Shown: piece after piece, positions 1 through 8,893 of the stretch
How positions within the stretch are numbered: the stretch's first letter is position 1
How the letters are laid out: each line of letters begins with the position of its first letter
Assembly (NCBI GenBank): GCA_900554615.1
Contig: USIB01000001.1
Location: 1 to 53,846, forward strand
Source of the DNA: an uncultured Mycoplasmatota bacterium
GTDB lineage: Bacteria; Bacillota_I; Bacilli_A; RF39; UBA660
Direction: 5' to 3'
DNA: 53,846 nucleotides
Translations under genes and position numbers: made by a program
The notes under the pieces: generated by a model
The model's input: only the letters and a program-made list of their open reading frames with translations
Database searches by the model: none
Told to the model about the DNA's origin: nothing

Positions 1-153
1 TTTTTATGAAAAAGCACTTGACTTTTTATAGTTGGTCACCCCGAATATAATACACAAAAAATAAAGCAAAAAATAAGTAAAAGTATTTACAATTGGTTAA
101 TTTCAATCATATTATTGTAAATATATCCTAAGTGGTGTACAATATTACTTGAA

Positions 154-1665
154 GTGAGCGTGACCTATATGAATGTCCTAAAGTTTAACGATAAATTTGA
201 TAGTTTAATAGAAGAACCAATGAGTTATTGGAAAACACTAGATGATGTTCCTCAAAACATTAAAGATTTTATTAACGAAGCATCTAATTTAATTCCAATA
301 TATAATGAAAACAATAATAAATATTATTGTTCTAAATGTATAGAAGAAATTACAAAACAAAATAAGTGTCCTAAATGTTTAAAAACATTTGCATTCCACG
401 ATAAGTTAAAAATGGAAAATATAAAAGACATAAGAACTTTAAGTGATAATATTTATTATTATGTTTTTGATATCAATGACAATGACATATTACTTTATTT
501 ATTATGGGAACATATAGATTATCGTAATCCAATAACATACCTCCCATATAGAAATAGTAAAATAAGTATTAAAAACATTTATCAAATATTACCGACAAAA
601 ATTATAAACCTTATAACAAATAAACACATTTTATATAAAGAATTAGAAGATATACTTATTAGATTTGCAAATTCGAGTGATGAAATAAGTGATGACGATT
701 TTGATATATTAGATGAATTTGAATTTAATACATATGAACATCAATATTTATATACAAGCAATTTAACAGATTTAAAAAATACAAACTTATATAAGTATAG
801 TAATATTTGGATTTTAAAAGATTATCTCAAGGAACATTCTTTTAATTTATCAAGTTTAACTTTCTACCCTGTGTATTATAAGGAATTTGAATATCTATTA
901 AAACTTAAATTATTTGAATTAGCCATTGATGATTGCCCTAATATTAAATATAGAGGAAATTTCAAAAATACATTTGGAGTTGATAAGAAATATTATTCGT
1001 TTATGAAAGATATTAATATTAATAGTCTTCAGTTAGAAGCACTTAAGATTTATCCGACTGCTGATATAAATATGCTAAATTTTATAAAAGATAATCTTTG
1101 GTTAGTTCAATTAATATTAAAGTATGTTAATCTAGATAAAGTATTAGAATATTTGAAAGAACAAGGCTTAAATATAAAGAATTTACACGAATATGGAGAT
1201 TATATAAGATGTTGTGAAGAGATGAAGTTAAACTTAAAAGACCATAATGTATTATTTCCAAAATATTTTACTAAAGAACATGATAAAGTTACTAATGAAA
1301 TGATAGTAGCAAAAGATCCTCTTACAGATAAGAGCATTAATGATTTGGCTAGTTTTCTTATTTTAAATAAATATGAAGATGATAAATATATTATATTTCC
1401 TGCGGATAGCATAAATAGTCTCATAGATGAAAGCACCCAGCAGTCAAATTGTGTAAGAACATATTGTGAAATGGTTAGTAATAATGAATGTCAAATATAC
1501 TTTATGAGGTATAAAACTGATATTAAAAAGTCATTTGTTACTATTGAGGTTAGAAATAATAAAGTTGTTCAAGCAAAAGTTAGATTTAATGAAGAACCAT
1601 CAAGCGAAGTCATGGATATTATAAAAAAGTGGGAGCAGACTTTAATACCATTAATTAATAAATAG
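154..1665 (+). CDS. PcfJ-like zinc-ribbon protein
   Basis: This 503-residue protein has a four-cysteine zinc ribbon near residues 59-75 (two CxxC pairs in the pattern CSKC...CPKC). Its C-terminal part, from about residue 430, has the signature of the PcfJ family, a group first named on the conjugative plasmid pCF10 and common on mobile elements: QQSNCVRTY, then ECQIYFMR and a terminal VVQAKVRFN stretch. The molecular role of PcfJ is not known. The frame opens with GTG at 154; ATG at 169 is an equally possible start because no clean ribosome binding site decides it. The gene leads an accessory cluster running to about 4.7 kb. Recognition of the PcfJ domain is fairly firm; everything about function is inference. 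Confidence 0.75.
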   Translation: MSVTYMNVLKFNDKFDSLIEEPMSYWKTLDDVPQNIKDFINEASNLIPIYNENNNKYYCSKCIEEITKQNKCPKCLKTFAFHDKLKMENIKDIRTLSDNIYYYVFDINDNDILLYLLWEHIDYRNPITYLPYRNSKISIKNIYQILPTKIINLITNKHILYKELEDILIRFANSSDEISDDDFDILDEFEFNTYEHQYLYTSNLTDLKNTNLYKYSNIWILKDYLKEHSFNLSSLTFYPVYYKEFEYLLKLKLFELAIDDCPNIKYRGNFKNTFGVDKKYYSFMKDININSLQLEALKIYPTADINMLNFIKDNLWLVQLILKYVNLDKVLEYLKEQGLNIKNLHEYGDYIRCCEEMKLNLKDHNVLFPKYFTKEHDKVTNEMIVAKDPLTDKSINDLASFLILNKYEDDKYIIFPADSINSLIDESTQQSNCVRTYCEMVSNNECQIYFMRYKTDIKKSFVTIEVRNNKVVQAKVRFNEEPSSEVMDIIKKWEQTLIPLINK

Positions 1666-1776
1666 ATTATATTGGTACATTATTTATTGATGATATTTTA
1701 GATAATCTTGATTAATTATTATTAGTCTCTTGTAAAAGTGCTCTGAGTGTTGTAAACTATTACTAGAGATGAAAGC

Positions 1777-2370
1777 GTGAGTGATGTTATGAAAATAGAA
1801 CTTAAAGAAATAGATAGTTTATTAGATGATGGGATAAAACAAGGAAGTTTAAATTTATTATGTTCTAAGGCAGGTATGGGTAAAACAACATTTGCCTTAA
1901 ATCTTATGAGTAACAACATTAATGATAAGATTATTGCTTACTTTAACTTTGAATTATCTAAAGATAAATTATTTGAAAGAATGAACAAACTATTTGATAC
2001 TGATTATACTAATAAAAATATATTTGTATATAAATATGATTATAATAAGACAGTAGATGATATAATTAATAAATGTATTGAATTAAAGAAATCTAATATG
2101 GGATTAGATTTAGTTATAATTGATTATATAGAATTAATATCATGTGAAATTAATACTATTCGTAAGAAAGATTTTAATTCTTATATCCTAAGTAAATTAT
2201 ATCAACTAGTAAAAGAATATAATATTACAGTAGTATTGGTAAGTCTATGTCAAAGAACAAATAAAGAGATATCCATAAATGATTTGTTTTTAGATAAAGA
2301 TAGTTTAGATAAATTAGACAATATATTTTATTTATATAATGGTAATACTGTAGAAATAATAAAAAAATAG
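1777..2370 (+). CDS. DnaB/KaiC-like RecA-fold ATPase, short form
   Basis: This 197-residue protein carries a Walker A motif (AGMGKTT, residues 32-38) and a Walker B strand ending LVIIDYIEL (112-120), then VVLVSLCQR, which matches the sensor strand of DnaB-type helicases. The order fits a stand-alone RecA-like (SF4) ATPase core without the N-terminal primase-binding domain of DnaB. ATP binding is therefore expected; helicase activity is not shown. Its leader resembles that of the PcfJ-like gene before it: both have a short TTACT...GCGTGA stretch just before the start. The frame begins with GTG at 1777, and ATG at 1789 is the alternative. It is probably part of the same accessory module as its neighbours. 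Confidence 0.65.
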   Translation: MSDVMKIELKEIDSLLDDGIKQGSLNLLCSKAGMGKTTFALNLMSNNINDKIIAYFNFELSKDKLFERMNKLFDTDYTNKNIFVYKYDYNKTVDDIINKCIELKKSNMGLDLVIIDYIELISCEINTIRKKDFNSYILSKLYQLVKEYNITVVLVSLCQRTNKEISINDLFLDKDSLDKLDNIFYLYNGNTVEIIKK

Positions 2371-2427
2371 TATTAATTCATTAGTTAAAACTATATTAGT
2401 TTATAAAAATAAAATATGGAGGTTTAA

Positions 2428-2460
2428 ATGCAAGAAGGAAATATGAATAGAATTAAATAA
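2428..2460 (+). CDS. possible 10-residue leader peptide
   Basis: A textbook Shine-Dalgarno GGAGGT sits four bases before an ATG that opens a 10-codon frame ending in TAA. It lies in the gap before the nuclease gene and upstream of that gene's promoter. It may be a genuine micro-ORF, a leader, or the stub of a decayed gene. Only the ribosome binding site supports it. Confidence 0.3.
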   Translation: MQEGNMNRIK

Positions 2461-2471
2461 TAATTAACTTA

Positions 2472-2500
2472 TTGTTAAACCATTTTAAGTATTATATAAT
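2472..2500 (+). promoter_or_regulatory. sigma-A-type promoter of the nuclease gene
   Basis: TTGTTA at 2472-2477 and TATAAT at 2495-2500 are separated by 17 bases, and the AGAGGTG ribosome binding site of the next gene follows directly. The leader would be only about 10-15 bases long. Confidence 0.6.
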
Positions 2501-2518
2501 ATAGAAGAGGTGATAATT

Positions 2519-3778
2519 ATGTCAAATAATAAAAATGAATTATTGGAATTAAAAAATAGTAAGGAATGGTTAGAATTTGAAAACTACTATATGGGGTATA
2601 GTATATTTAATCAGTTTGACTTTTTTAGATTTGAAGATATGCATACTAATATATTGAAATCATTATTTATTGAGGAAAATGCTTATGGTTTAGGTACTTA
2701 TCCATTAAGAAAACTAATAGAACTATTAAGATTTAAAGATAGTAGTAAAGTAAATATAGAATCAGATGAATTTAGTATTATAGTTAAAAATGTAGAAACA
2801 CAAAAGGTAATAAAGAAAAATAGATTAGATTTGAAGATTGATTTTAAAGTTGATGATAAAGATTATAGTATTATACTAGAAAATAAAGTGTTTTCAGATG
2901 AACATGATGATCAATGTAGAAAGTATTATGAATATTTTATGGAAGATAAACCTAATGATAAGACTAATTATATATTTGTATATTTATCTTTAGAAAAGAA
3001 GCCTAACTTTGATTATAAAAAAGAATATATTTGTATTAATTATCAAGAATTAGTTACTTATGTAATTGAACCAAGTAGTTATAAAAGTACTAATATGAAT
3101 CCTAGAATAATTAGTTTAGATACCTATTTATCAAGTTTTTCAAAATTATATGAATATTTGGATGCAAGTTATGATTTTCCAATTACGCGTTTTGGAAGAG
3201 AACTTACCATTAATTTGTATAACAGTAGTGAACTATTAAGAACATTTACTAAAAATAAATTTTATGAAAATAATAAAACTATTTTAGATATTTATTATTA
3301 TAATATTTTAAAAATAATTAATGATGAAGATGAGAGATTAGAAAACGATAGGGAAAAGATTAATAAATTAAGAAAAGAAATAAACTCAAAATTACTTAAT
3401 GTTAATTGTACTTTTAAAGGAGAAAAAGTAACATATAAGAAATGTTATCTATTAATAGTCAAATATTTATTTGAATTAAAATTAATTAAAGATGAAAAAG
3501 ATCTTGATAAACTTAATAAATGCGTACTTTATAAGAATTACGTAGTTGCTACTAGTGATTATGATAATTTATCTCATAAAGATTATTATTATCTCTCAGA
3601 TGAAGTGATTAATGGACTAATGTTAAATGATAAAAAATTATATTATTATGTAGGACCTTTTGGGCAAGAAGAATTAAGATACTTTATAGAAGAAATTAAT
3701 AAACAATTTAATAACGCATTAGAAGGTATTGTAGAAATTAATAAGCAAAATGATGGGGGTAAAAATGAAAATAGATAA
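2519..3778 (+). CDS. PD-(D/E)XK nuclease superfamily protein
   Basis: The protein (419 residues from the chosen start) matches the PDDEXK_4 group. The N-terminal helix contains MHTNILKSLF, followed by LGTYPLRKL. An acidic residue in RLDLKIDF and the motif IILENK form the E-x-K core, and DQCRKYYEYF follows as usual. A metal-dependent nuclease or nuclease-like fold is expected; such proteins are often found in defence or mobile modules. The longest frame opens with GTG at 2510, but AGAGGTG is correctly spaced for ATG 2519. The end overlaps the next gene by 14 bases, so the two are translated from one message. The second half (from about residue 230) is lysine-rich and not recognised. Confidence 0.7.
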   Translation: MSNNKNELLELKNSKEWLEFENYYMGYSIFNQFDFFRFEDMHTNILKSLFIEENAYGLGTYPLRKLIELLRFKDSSKVNIESDEFSIIVKNVETQKVIKKNRLDLKIDFKVDDKDYSIILENKVFSDEHDDQCRKYYEYFMEDKPNDKTNYIFVYLSLEKKPNFDYKKEYICINYQELVTYVIEPSSYKSTNMNPRIISLDTYLSSFSKLYEYLDASYDFPITRFGRELTINLYNSSELLRTFTKNKFYENNKTILDIYYYNILKIINDEDERLENDREKINKLRKEINSKLLNVNCTFKGEKVTYKKCYLLIVKYLFELKLIKDEKDLDKLNKCVLYKNYVVATSDYDNLSHKDYYYLSDEVINGLMLNDKKLYYYVGPFGQEELRYFIEEINKQFNNALEGIVEINKQNDGGKNENR

Positions 3779-4241
3779 AGAATATAGATTTGATAATTTT
3801 AAGGTTAATCAAGGTAATAAATTAGCCTTTTCTCTTGCACTAAAAGTAGCAGAAGAACCCGGTAAAAGTTATTCACCGCTATTTATTAGTGGCAATAATG
3901 AACGAACTCATTTAATGAATGCAATAGTTAATTATATATTAGAACATTTTGATTATAAGGTCGTTTATATAAAAGCATCAGATATTAGTAATATAACCAA
4001 TAATATCGATGTATTAATCATTGATGAACTTGATTGTCTATCTACTTCAGAAGAAACTAAGTTATTAGAGGTAATAAAATTACTTCAATCAAATAACAAA
4101 CAAATAGTTTTAGGTAGTAATAAACCATTAGAAGAATTAAATAATATTAGTGATAAATTAAAAGATGTTATTAATTGGGGGATGTCAGTGAATATAAAAG
4201 ATGATAGCGGTAAGAAGATTGCTGATTATAATTGGTTATAA
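3765..4241 (+). CDS. DnaA ATPase-domain paralog with degenerate Walker A
   Basis: The start of this 158-residue protein follows the DnaA domain III pattern: YRFDNFKV near the N-terminus, then PLFISG and THLMNAI, just as in DnaA (PLFIYGG...GKTHLMHAI). However, the GxxGxGKT loop reads GNNERT, so the lysine and most glycines that bind ATP are lost. A Walker B-like strand VLIIDELDCL is kept. There is no DNA-binding domain IV. Family members such as Hda or DnaA-like loaders regulate or load replication proteins; here ATP binding looks lost. ATG 3765 with the preceding GGGGGT is the best start, overlapping the nuclease gene, so the two products probably act together. Confidence 0.65.
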   Translation: MKIDKEYRFDNFKVNQGNKLAFSLALKVAEEPGKSYSPLFISGNNERTHLMNAIVNYILEHFDYKVVYIKASDISNITNNIDVLIIDELDCLSTSEETKLLEVIKLLQSNNKQIVLGSNKPLEELNNISDKLKDVINWGMSVNIKDDSGKKIADYNWL

Positions 4242-4265
4242 AATAATATATTACTTGGAGGAATA

Positions 4266-4715
4266 ATGAATAGAAGTTTTTTTGAGATAAAGAATAATAT
4301 TAAAAATATTAATAATTTAATTGGTAAGCATATTATTTATAATTTATATACTGATGATAAATATTATTCTACTTTTCGTGGTAAATTATTAAATTATAAA
4401 GATAATATTTTATATATTGATGTATTTAACGATGGTATGGAAGAAACTAAAAGTATGTATGAAGTTCCTTATAGGCAGGAAATACCAATTAATAAATTAA
4501 AGACTATAGAAGAATTTAAAAATTATTATAATAAAGAATTTGATAATGTATATATTAATAAAAATTGTAAAATTATAAATAAAAATAACGACTTTATAGA
4601 GGGAGTTATAATTGACTATCAGTTAGGAAACATAATGATAAGAATAGATAATGATCCAAACTATGAATATCCATTATATTTTGTTAAAGAAATAGAAATA
4701 ATAAAATGTCAGTAA
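4266..4715 (+). CDS. unknown protein, two short beta-rich halves
   Basis: I do not recognise this 149-residue protein. It has two halves of similar character, each rich in beta-forming residues (around residues 17-75 with GKHIIYN..., and 95-147 with VIIDYQLGNIMIRID), suggesting two small SH3-like barrels; that is inference. It has no signal peptide or membrane segment. It starts 24 bases after the DnaA-like gene behind GGAGG, so it likely closes the accessory operon. A strong terminator overlaps its stop codon. Confidence 0.6.
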   Translation: MNRSFFEIKNNIKNINNLIGKHIIYNLYTDDKYYSTFRGKLLNYKDNILYIDVFNDGMEETKSMYEVPYRQEIPINKLKTIEEFKNYYNKEFDNVYINKNCKIINKNNDFIEGVIIDYQLGNIMIRIDNDPNYEYPLYFVKEIEIIKCQ

Positions 4716-4740
4716 TAAAGTTAATTATTGACATTTTTTT
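4703..4740 (+). terminator. intrinsic terminator of the first cluster
   Basis: AAAATGTCA pairs with TGACATTTT, with a second short stem TAAT/ATTA inside, followed by a T tract. The hairpin begins inside the last codons of the 149-residue protein gene. Confidence 0.8.
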
Positions 4741-4800
4741 AAATTTTTATAAGTTTTAGGAACAATTTCCTAAAAAGTATGTTATAATTAATATGTACTT

Positions 4801-4886
4801 GCCAGCCTGGCGGAATGGTAGACGCGGTAGACTCAAAATCTACTACTAGTGATAGTGTGAGGGTTCAAGTCCCTTGGCTGGTACCA
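4801..4886 (+). tRNA. tRNA-Leu (anticodon CAA)
   Basis: The gene folds as a class II tRNA. The acceptor stem GCCAGCC pairs with GGCTGGT (first pair G.U), the anticodon stem GTAGA/TCTAC encloses CTCAAAA with anticodon CAA, a variable arm follows (TACTAGTGATAGTG), and the T arm contains GGTTCAAGTCC. The CCA end is encoded (4884-4886). It would read UUG leucine codons. A -10 element TATAAT at 4783-4788, preceded by TG (extended -10), lies just upstream. Confidence 0.95.
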
Positions 4887-4900
4887 AAATTGATTTGTTA

Positions 4901-4925
4901 ATCTAACTGAAAAGTTAGGTTTTAT
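4901..4925 (+). terminator. terminator after tRNA-Leu
   Basis: ATCTAACT and AGTTAGGT form an eight-pair stem with a GAAA loop, followed by TTTATT. It sits 15 bases after the tRNA CCA end. Confidence 0.7.
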
Positions 4926-4956
4926 TATGGTACTACTTATAGAGGAGTTGAAATAA

Positions 4957-5388
4957 ATGAAAACTAATAGAACTATTACAAGAGAAAATGCTATGACTAT
5001 ACTATATCAAATATTCTTATATAAAAAAAATAAAATAAATTACAATGTAGAAGAAGTAATTGAAGAGTATATGAATGATTTAGACTTAGAAGAAAGAAAA
5101 AAAATAAATATAGAGTTTTTAAAAGAATTAATTAATGGTGTTTTAAATAATATTGAAGATATAGATAAGAATATACTTAAGTATTTAGAAAATTGGACTA
5201 TAGAAAGACTTGGACTTACAGACCAAGCAATCATTAGAATATCAGTATACGAACTATTATATACAGATACCCCTAACTTAGTTTGTATAAATGAAGCCAT
5301 AGAGTTATCAAAAAAATATTCAGATGACAAAGTATCAAAAATGATAAATGGTGTTTTAGACAAAATATATCATGAGGTAGAAGAGTAG
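4957..5388 (+). CDS. nusB: transcription antitermination factor NusB
   Basis: NusB (143 residues, normal length) binds boxA RNA with S10 (NusE) and supports antitermination and processing of ribosomal RNA. The protein is all-helical and shows family signatures: RENAMTILYQI near the N-terminus, LINGVL in the middle, and INEAIELSKKYS followed by INGVLDKI at the C-terminus. GAGGAG before the ATG supports the start. The stop codon overlaps the GTG start of the next gene by one base. In many Firmicutes nusB precedes xseA/xseB; here one extra gene is inserted in that series. Confidence 0.95.
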   Translation: MKTNRTITRENAMTILYQIFLYKKNKINYNVEEVIEEYMNDLDLEERKKINIEFLKELINGVLNNIEDIDKNILKYLENWTIERLGLTDQAIIRISVYELLYTDTPNLVCINEAIELSKKYSDDKVSKMINGVLDKIYHEVEE

Positions 5389-6200
5389 TGCCTAAAGTTA
5401 TTAGTTATAAGAAATCATTTAATGAATTAATAAAAAATAAAACAATTACAGTTTTAGGTAGATATAAAGATTCTTTCTATATTAATCCAAAAAAATTATT
5501 CTTTAAGGAAGAAAAAGATAGAATTAGTTATGAACTACTAGGAGATTTTATAGCAGACTATCTAAATATAGAACATACCAAATATGAAGAATGTCTAATA
5601 AAAACCACCAGTAGAGAAATAAAAGGATTAGTATCTAAAGATTACAGAATACCTAATCACACTTTAGTAAAGTTTAATAAAATATTAGGTAAAAAAGATA
5701 TGACTATAGATAATATCCAATTATCTTTAGATAAATATTTCAATAATTATCCAAATAAAGAAGAAATCATATCTAGAATAATGGATGGAGTAGTAGAGCA
5801 TTATATGTTAGATTTATTACTTGGTAACATAGATAATGGAAGATATAACTATGAACTCATAGTAGGAGACACTAATGCCCATTTATCCCCATATTCAGAT
5901 TTTGGAATGATTTTTAATTATACAAGTACCAATCTAAGAGTAGATAATACTTGTGATAACTCAGTATATAATAATCTATCAAAACTATTAGAAAATAAAA
6001 AATACTATGATAGATTTACTAGTATGTATAATAGTCTTAATCCATTTGTTTTAGAAGATTTAATTAATAAATTAGAAACAAATAAAAATACCAGTATAAA
6101 TGATAATACTAAGAATATAATTTTCCTATCTTATAGTAGACATTATATGTTAGTTAGAAATGTTTTAGAAACACTTAGAAATAAAAAGAAGACTAAGTAA
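5388..6200 (+). CDS. HipA-like kinase-fold protein
   Basis: This 270-residue protein has the centre of a HipA-type kinase fold: LLLGNIDNGRYNYELI followed by LSPYSDFGM resembles the catalytic and metal-binding loops of HipA (LxxNxDxxxxN then LxPxYDxG). HipA proteins phosphorylate tRNA synthetases and act as persistence toxins with a HipB partner, but no antitoxin gene is next to it and the protein is shorter than HipA (about 440 residues). It starts with GTG overlapping the nusB stop codon, so it is translationally coupled to a housekeeping operon. That position argues for a cellular role rather than a toxin. Fold assignment is moderate; substrate unknown. Confidence 0.5.
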   Translation: MPKVISYKKSFNELIKNKTITVLGRYKDSFYINPKKLFFKEEKDRISYELLGDFIADYLNIEHTKYEECLIKTTSREIKGLVSKDYRIPNHTLVKFNKILGKKDMTIDNIQLSLDKYFNNYPNKEEIISRIMDGVVEHYMLDLLLGNIDNGRYNYELIVGDTNAHLSPYSDFGMIFNYTSTNLRVDNTCDNSVYNNLSKLLENKKYYDRFTSMYNSLNPFVLEDLINKLETNKNTSINDNTKNIIFLSYSRHYMLVRNVLETLRNKKKTK

Positions 6201-6236
6201 TAAATAGTCTTTATATAAATATAAAGGGGTGAATAT

Positions 6237-7514
6237 ATGAATGATAATTATATAACAATAACAGAAGTAAATAAATATATAAAAGAGGTTATTAACGAAG
6301 ATTTACTACTTAGAAAAGTATATTTAAGAGGAGAAATATCCAATTTTAAAGCCCATTCAAGAGGTCACTACTACTTTACCCTAAAAGATGAAACATCTAG
6401 AATAGCGGCTGTTATGTTTTCATTTAACAATAAAAATCTTAAGTTTACTCCTTATGATGGTATGAAAGTATTAGTAACAGGAAAAATAGATGTATACGAG
6501 TCAACAGGAGCATACCAAATATATGTAGAAGATATGTCTCCTGATGGAATAGGAGCCCTATATGTCGCTTTTGAAGAGTTAAAGAAAAAACTTGCTAGTG
6601 AAGGATTATTCGACAAAGATAAAAAGAAAAAAATCAGAAGAATACCAAGTACAATAGGAATAGTAACATCTCCTACAGGAGCCGCTATCAAAGATATATT
6701 AACAACATTAAAAAGAAGATTCCCAATTTGTAATACCATTCTTTTTCCTGCCCTTGTTCAAGGAGAAAATGCTAGTATAGATATAGCAAACAAAATAAAA
6801 CTTGCTAACCAAGTAAAAGATATATATGGAATAGATACATTAATAGTAGGTCGTGGAGGAGGCTCACTAGAAGACCTATGGCCATTTAACGAAGAAGTAG
6901 TAGCAAGAGCAATTTATGCCAGTGAAATACCCGTAATATCCGCTGTCGGTCATGAAATAGATATTACAATATCTGACTATGTAGCAGACCTTAGAGCCCC
7001 AACTCCGACAGCAGCAGCTGAACTTGCTTCAGTTGATGTTAACACAATTACTACTTATTTAAATACCGCTACTACAAGAAGTATCACGGCTCTAAATAAT
7101 ATTATAAATAATAACTATAAAAGATTAGATTCAATAAAAAATAGTTATATCCTTACTAGACCTATTAGTATGTATGAAATAAAAGAACAAAAACTTGATA
7201 TGTTAATAGATAATCTAGATAAAAGTATTAATAAAGTACTAGAAGATAACAAAGTAAAATTATTTACTTATACTAATAGTTATATACTAAATAATCCTGA
7301 AATGTTATATAAATATAGTAGTCAAAAATTAGAACACATTATATCTAAACTAGAAGTACTTAATCCTCTTAATACATTAAATAGAGGCTATGCCATTATA
7401 AAGAAAGATGACAAAGTACTATCAAGTAGTAAGAATATAAATATAGATGATATTATTAAGATATCACTTAAAGATGGAGAAGTATCTAGTAAAGTAATAA
7501 AGGTAGGTGAATAG
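6237..7514 (+). CDS. xseA: exodeoxyribonuclease VII large subunit
   Basis: XseA is the catalytic subunit of exonuclease VII, which degrades single-stranded DNA from both ends with XseB. The N-terminal OB fold is clear (YLRGEISNFKAH, GHYYFTLKD, residues 25-55). The catalytic region has TSPTGAAIKDI, VGRGGGSLEDLW and SAVGHEIDITISDYVAD, then RAPTPTAAAE, in the correct order. A long coiled region follows, and the end NRGYAII...DGEVSSKV is typical. Length (425) is normal. AAAGGGGTG precedes the ATG. xseB follows after two bases. Confidence 0.95.
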   Translation: MNDNYITITEVNKYIKEVINEDLLLRKVYLRGEISNFKAHSRGHYYFTLKDETSRIAAVMFSFNNKNLKFTPYDGMKVLVTGKIDVYESTGAYQIYVEDMSPDGIGALYVAFEELKKKLASEGLFDKDKKKKIRRIPSTIGIVTSPTGAAIKDILTTLKRRFPICNTILFPALVQGENASIDIANKIKLANQVKDIYGIDTLIVGRGGGSLEDLWPFNEEVVARAIYASEIPVISAVGHEIDITISDYVADLRAPTPTAAAELASVDVNTITTYLNTATTRSITALNNIINNNYKRLDSIKNSYILTRPISMYEIKEQKLDMLIDNLDKSINKVLEDNKVKLFTYTNSYILNNPEMLYKYSSQKLEHIISKLEVLNPLNTLNRGYAIIKKDDKVLSSSKNINIDDIIKISLKDGEVSSKVIKVGE

Positions 7515-7516
7515 AA

Positions 7517-7747
7517 ATGAAAAAAGAAAAAGAAGAATTAACTTTTGAAGATAAAATTAAATTACTTGAAGATATCGTTAAAGAACTTGAAAGTGGAGAA
7601 GTACCACTAGATGACGCAATAAATAAATATACTGAAGCAATGAAACTTGCTAAAGAATGTTCAGATAAATTAAATAGCGTATCAGAAAAAGTAAATAAAA
7701 TCATGACAGAGAATGGTCGCTTAGAAGACTTTACTATAAGTGAATAA
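7517..7747 (+). CDS. xseB: exodeoxyribonuclease VII small subunit
   Basis: XseB (76 residues) is the small helical subunit that assembles along the coiled arm of XseA. The family pattern is plain: FEDKIKLLEDIVKELESGE, then PLDDAINKYTEAMKLAKEC. It is almost contiguous with xseA, its AGGTGA ribosome binding site lying within the xseA end. A hairpin shared with the convergent spoIVB gene closes the operon. Confidence 0.95.
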   Translation: MKKEKEELTFEDKIKLLEDIVKELESGEVPLDDAINKYTEAMKLAKECSDKLNSVSEKVNKIMTENGRLEDFTISE

Positions 7748-7780
7748 TATTAGTATATAGTCTTGATTATATATAATAAG

Positions 7781-7806
7781 AAAGAGGAAAAATTACTCCT
7801 CTTTTT
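7781..7806. terminator. bidirectional terminator between xseB and spoIVB
   Basis: AAAGAGGA pairs with TCCTCTTT. A T run follows on the plus strand and an A run precedes it, so the same hairpin can end xseB (plus) and spoIVB (minus). It touches the spoIVB stop codon. Confidence 0.75.
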
Positions 7807-8797
7807 AATTTTCTGCTTCTTCTAGCATTTTAGTTATGAATATACCATATCCTTTAGTAGGGTCATCTACCACTACATGAGTTACTGCTCCTACTATATA
7901 ATCATCTTGAATAATAGGACTACCACTCATACCTTGTACTATACCACCAGTTTTTTTAAGAAGTCTACTATCAGTTATTTCAAATAAGATATTCTTAACC
8001 TCATTAGTACTTACCTTTAAGATATTAATACCAAAACTTTCTACTATATTACCATCAATTACTGTAAGAATAGTAGCGTCTCCCATTTTAACTTCATTAT
8101 CCTTAGCCACTTTATATAATTTCTTATCAGGAAGAGTACTAGTATAATTACCAAAGATACCATTAGTAGTATTTTCTTTAACCTTACCAAAGATATTACT
8201 ACTATCATATCTAGCATTCTTTTCACCAGGTTTTCCAATATCACTTCTAGTTATTCCAGTAACAGTAGAACTATATATTTTACCATCTTTAATTTCTAAT
8301 TTCTGTCCAGTATTCTTCTCTATAATCTCATGACCTAAAGCACCAAATAATTTAGTATTAGGGTCTATATATGTAAGAGTTCCAACACCAGATATAGTAT
8401 CTTTAACATATAATCCTGTCTTATAAATATTATCATTAGTCTTAGTTAGTTTTAGAGTAGTCTTATTCTCTTTACCTGCTCTTAAATAAGTAATATCTAT
8501 ATTCTCTTTATTAGTAGTTTTCTCAACTATATTTAACATCTCTTCAATACTAGATACTTCTTTATTATTAATTTTAGTTATCTTATCTCCAGCATGAATA
8601 CCAGCTTCTTTAGCAGGATTTTTACCATTAACTTCATAAGTTCCAACGATTATTACTCCTTTGGAATTAAGTTCAATACCGATATTTTCTCCTCCTGCTA
8701 ATATATAATCTGAATAGGCTAAAGTATATGTGGGTATAATAAGTAGTGTAAACATTAAAGTAAGCAGAATATTGTTTTTTATTTTTTTAAAAAACAT
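7805..8797 (-). CDS. spoIVB: SpoIVB sporulation signalling serine peptidase
   Basis: SpoIVB is a forespore-secreted PDZ-serine peptidase of family S55 that triggers sigma-K activation in Bacillus. The sequence shows an N-terminal membrane/signal segment (LLTLMFTLLIIPTYTLA), a PDZ domain (KEAGIHAGDKITKINNKEV, about residues 60-120), then the peptidase domain with histidine in GALGHEII and nucleophile serine in GMSGSPII. Length (330) is a little short for the family. AAAGGAG is spaced correctly for ATG 8797, while the ATG at 8806 touches the ribosome binding site. With spoIIM and the sigma/STAS pair in the same window it points to an endospore lineage. Confidence 0.93.
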   Translation of the reverse strand: MFFKKIKNNILLTLMFTLLIIPTYTLAYSDYILAGGENIGIELNSKGVIIVGTYEVNGKNPAKEAGIHAGDKITKINNKEVSSIEEMLNIVEKTTNKENIDITYLRAGKENKTTLKLTKTNDNIYKTGLYVKDTISGVGTLTYIDPNTKLFGALGHEIIEKNTGQKLEIKDGKIYSSTVTGITRSDIGKPGEKNARYDSSNIFGKVKENTTNGIFGNYTSTLPDKKLYKVAKDNEVKMGDATILTVIDGNIVESFGINILKVSTNEVKNILFEITDSRLLKKTGGIVQGMSGSPIIQDDYIVGAVTHVVVDDPTKGYGIFITKMLEEAEN

Positions 8798-8893
8798 AAA
8801 ATACATCTCCTTTTAAATATTATTCACAGACTACATTATTATTATTTACTATTATTTTTAAACTATGAAAGATAATAATTACCATTTCATTTT

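Noticed and set aside
7781..7806. Further hairpins as extra GAC/GGC elements (also at 10.0, 13.1, 15.0, 27.2, 28.4, 36.2 kb)
   Set aside because: They are single stems with T tracts and lack the GAC/GGC core, so they are ordinary terminators.
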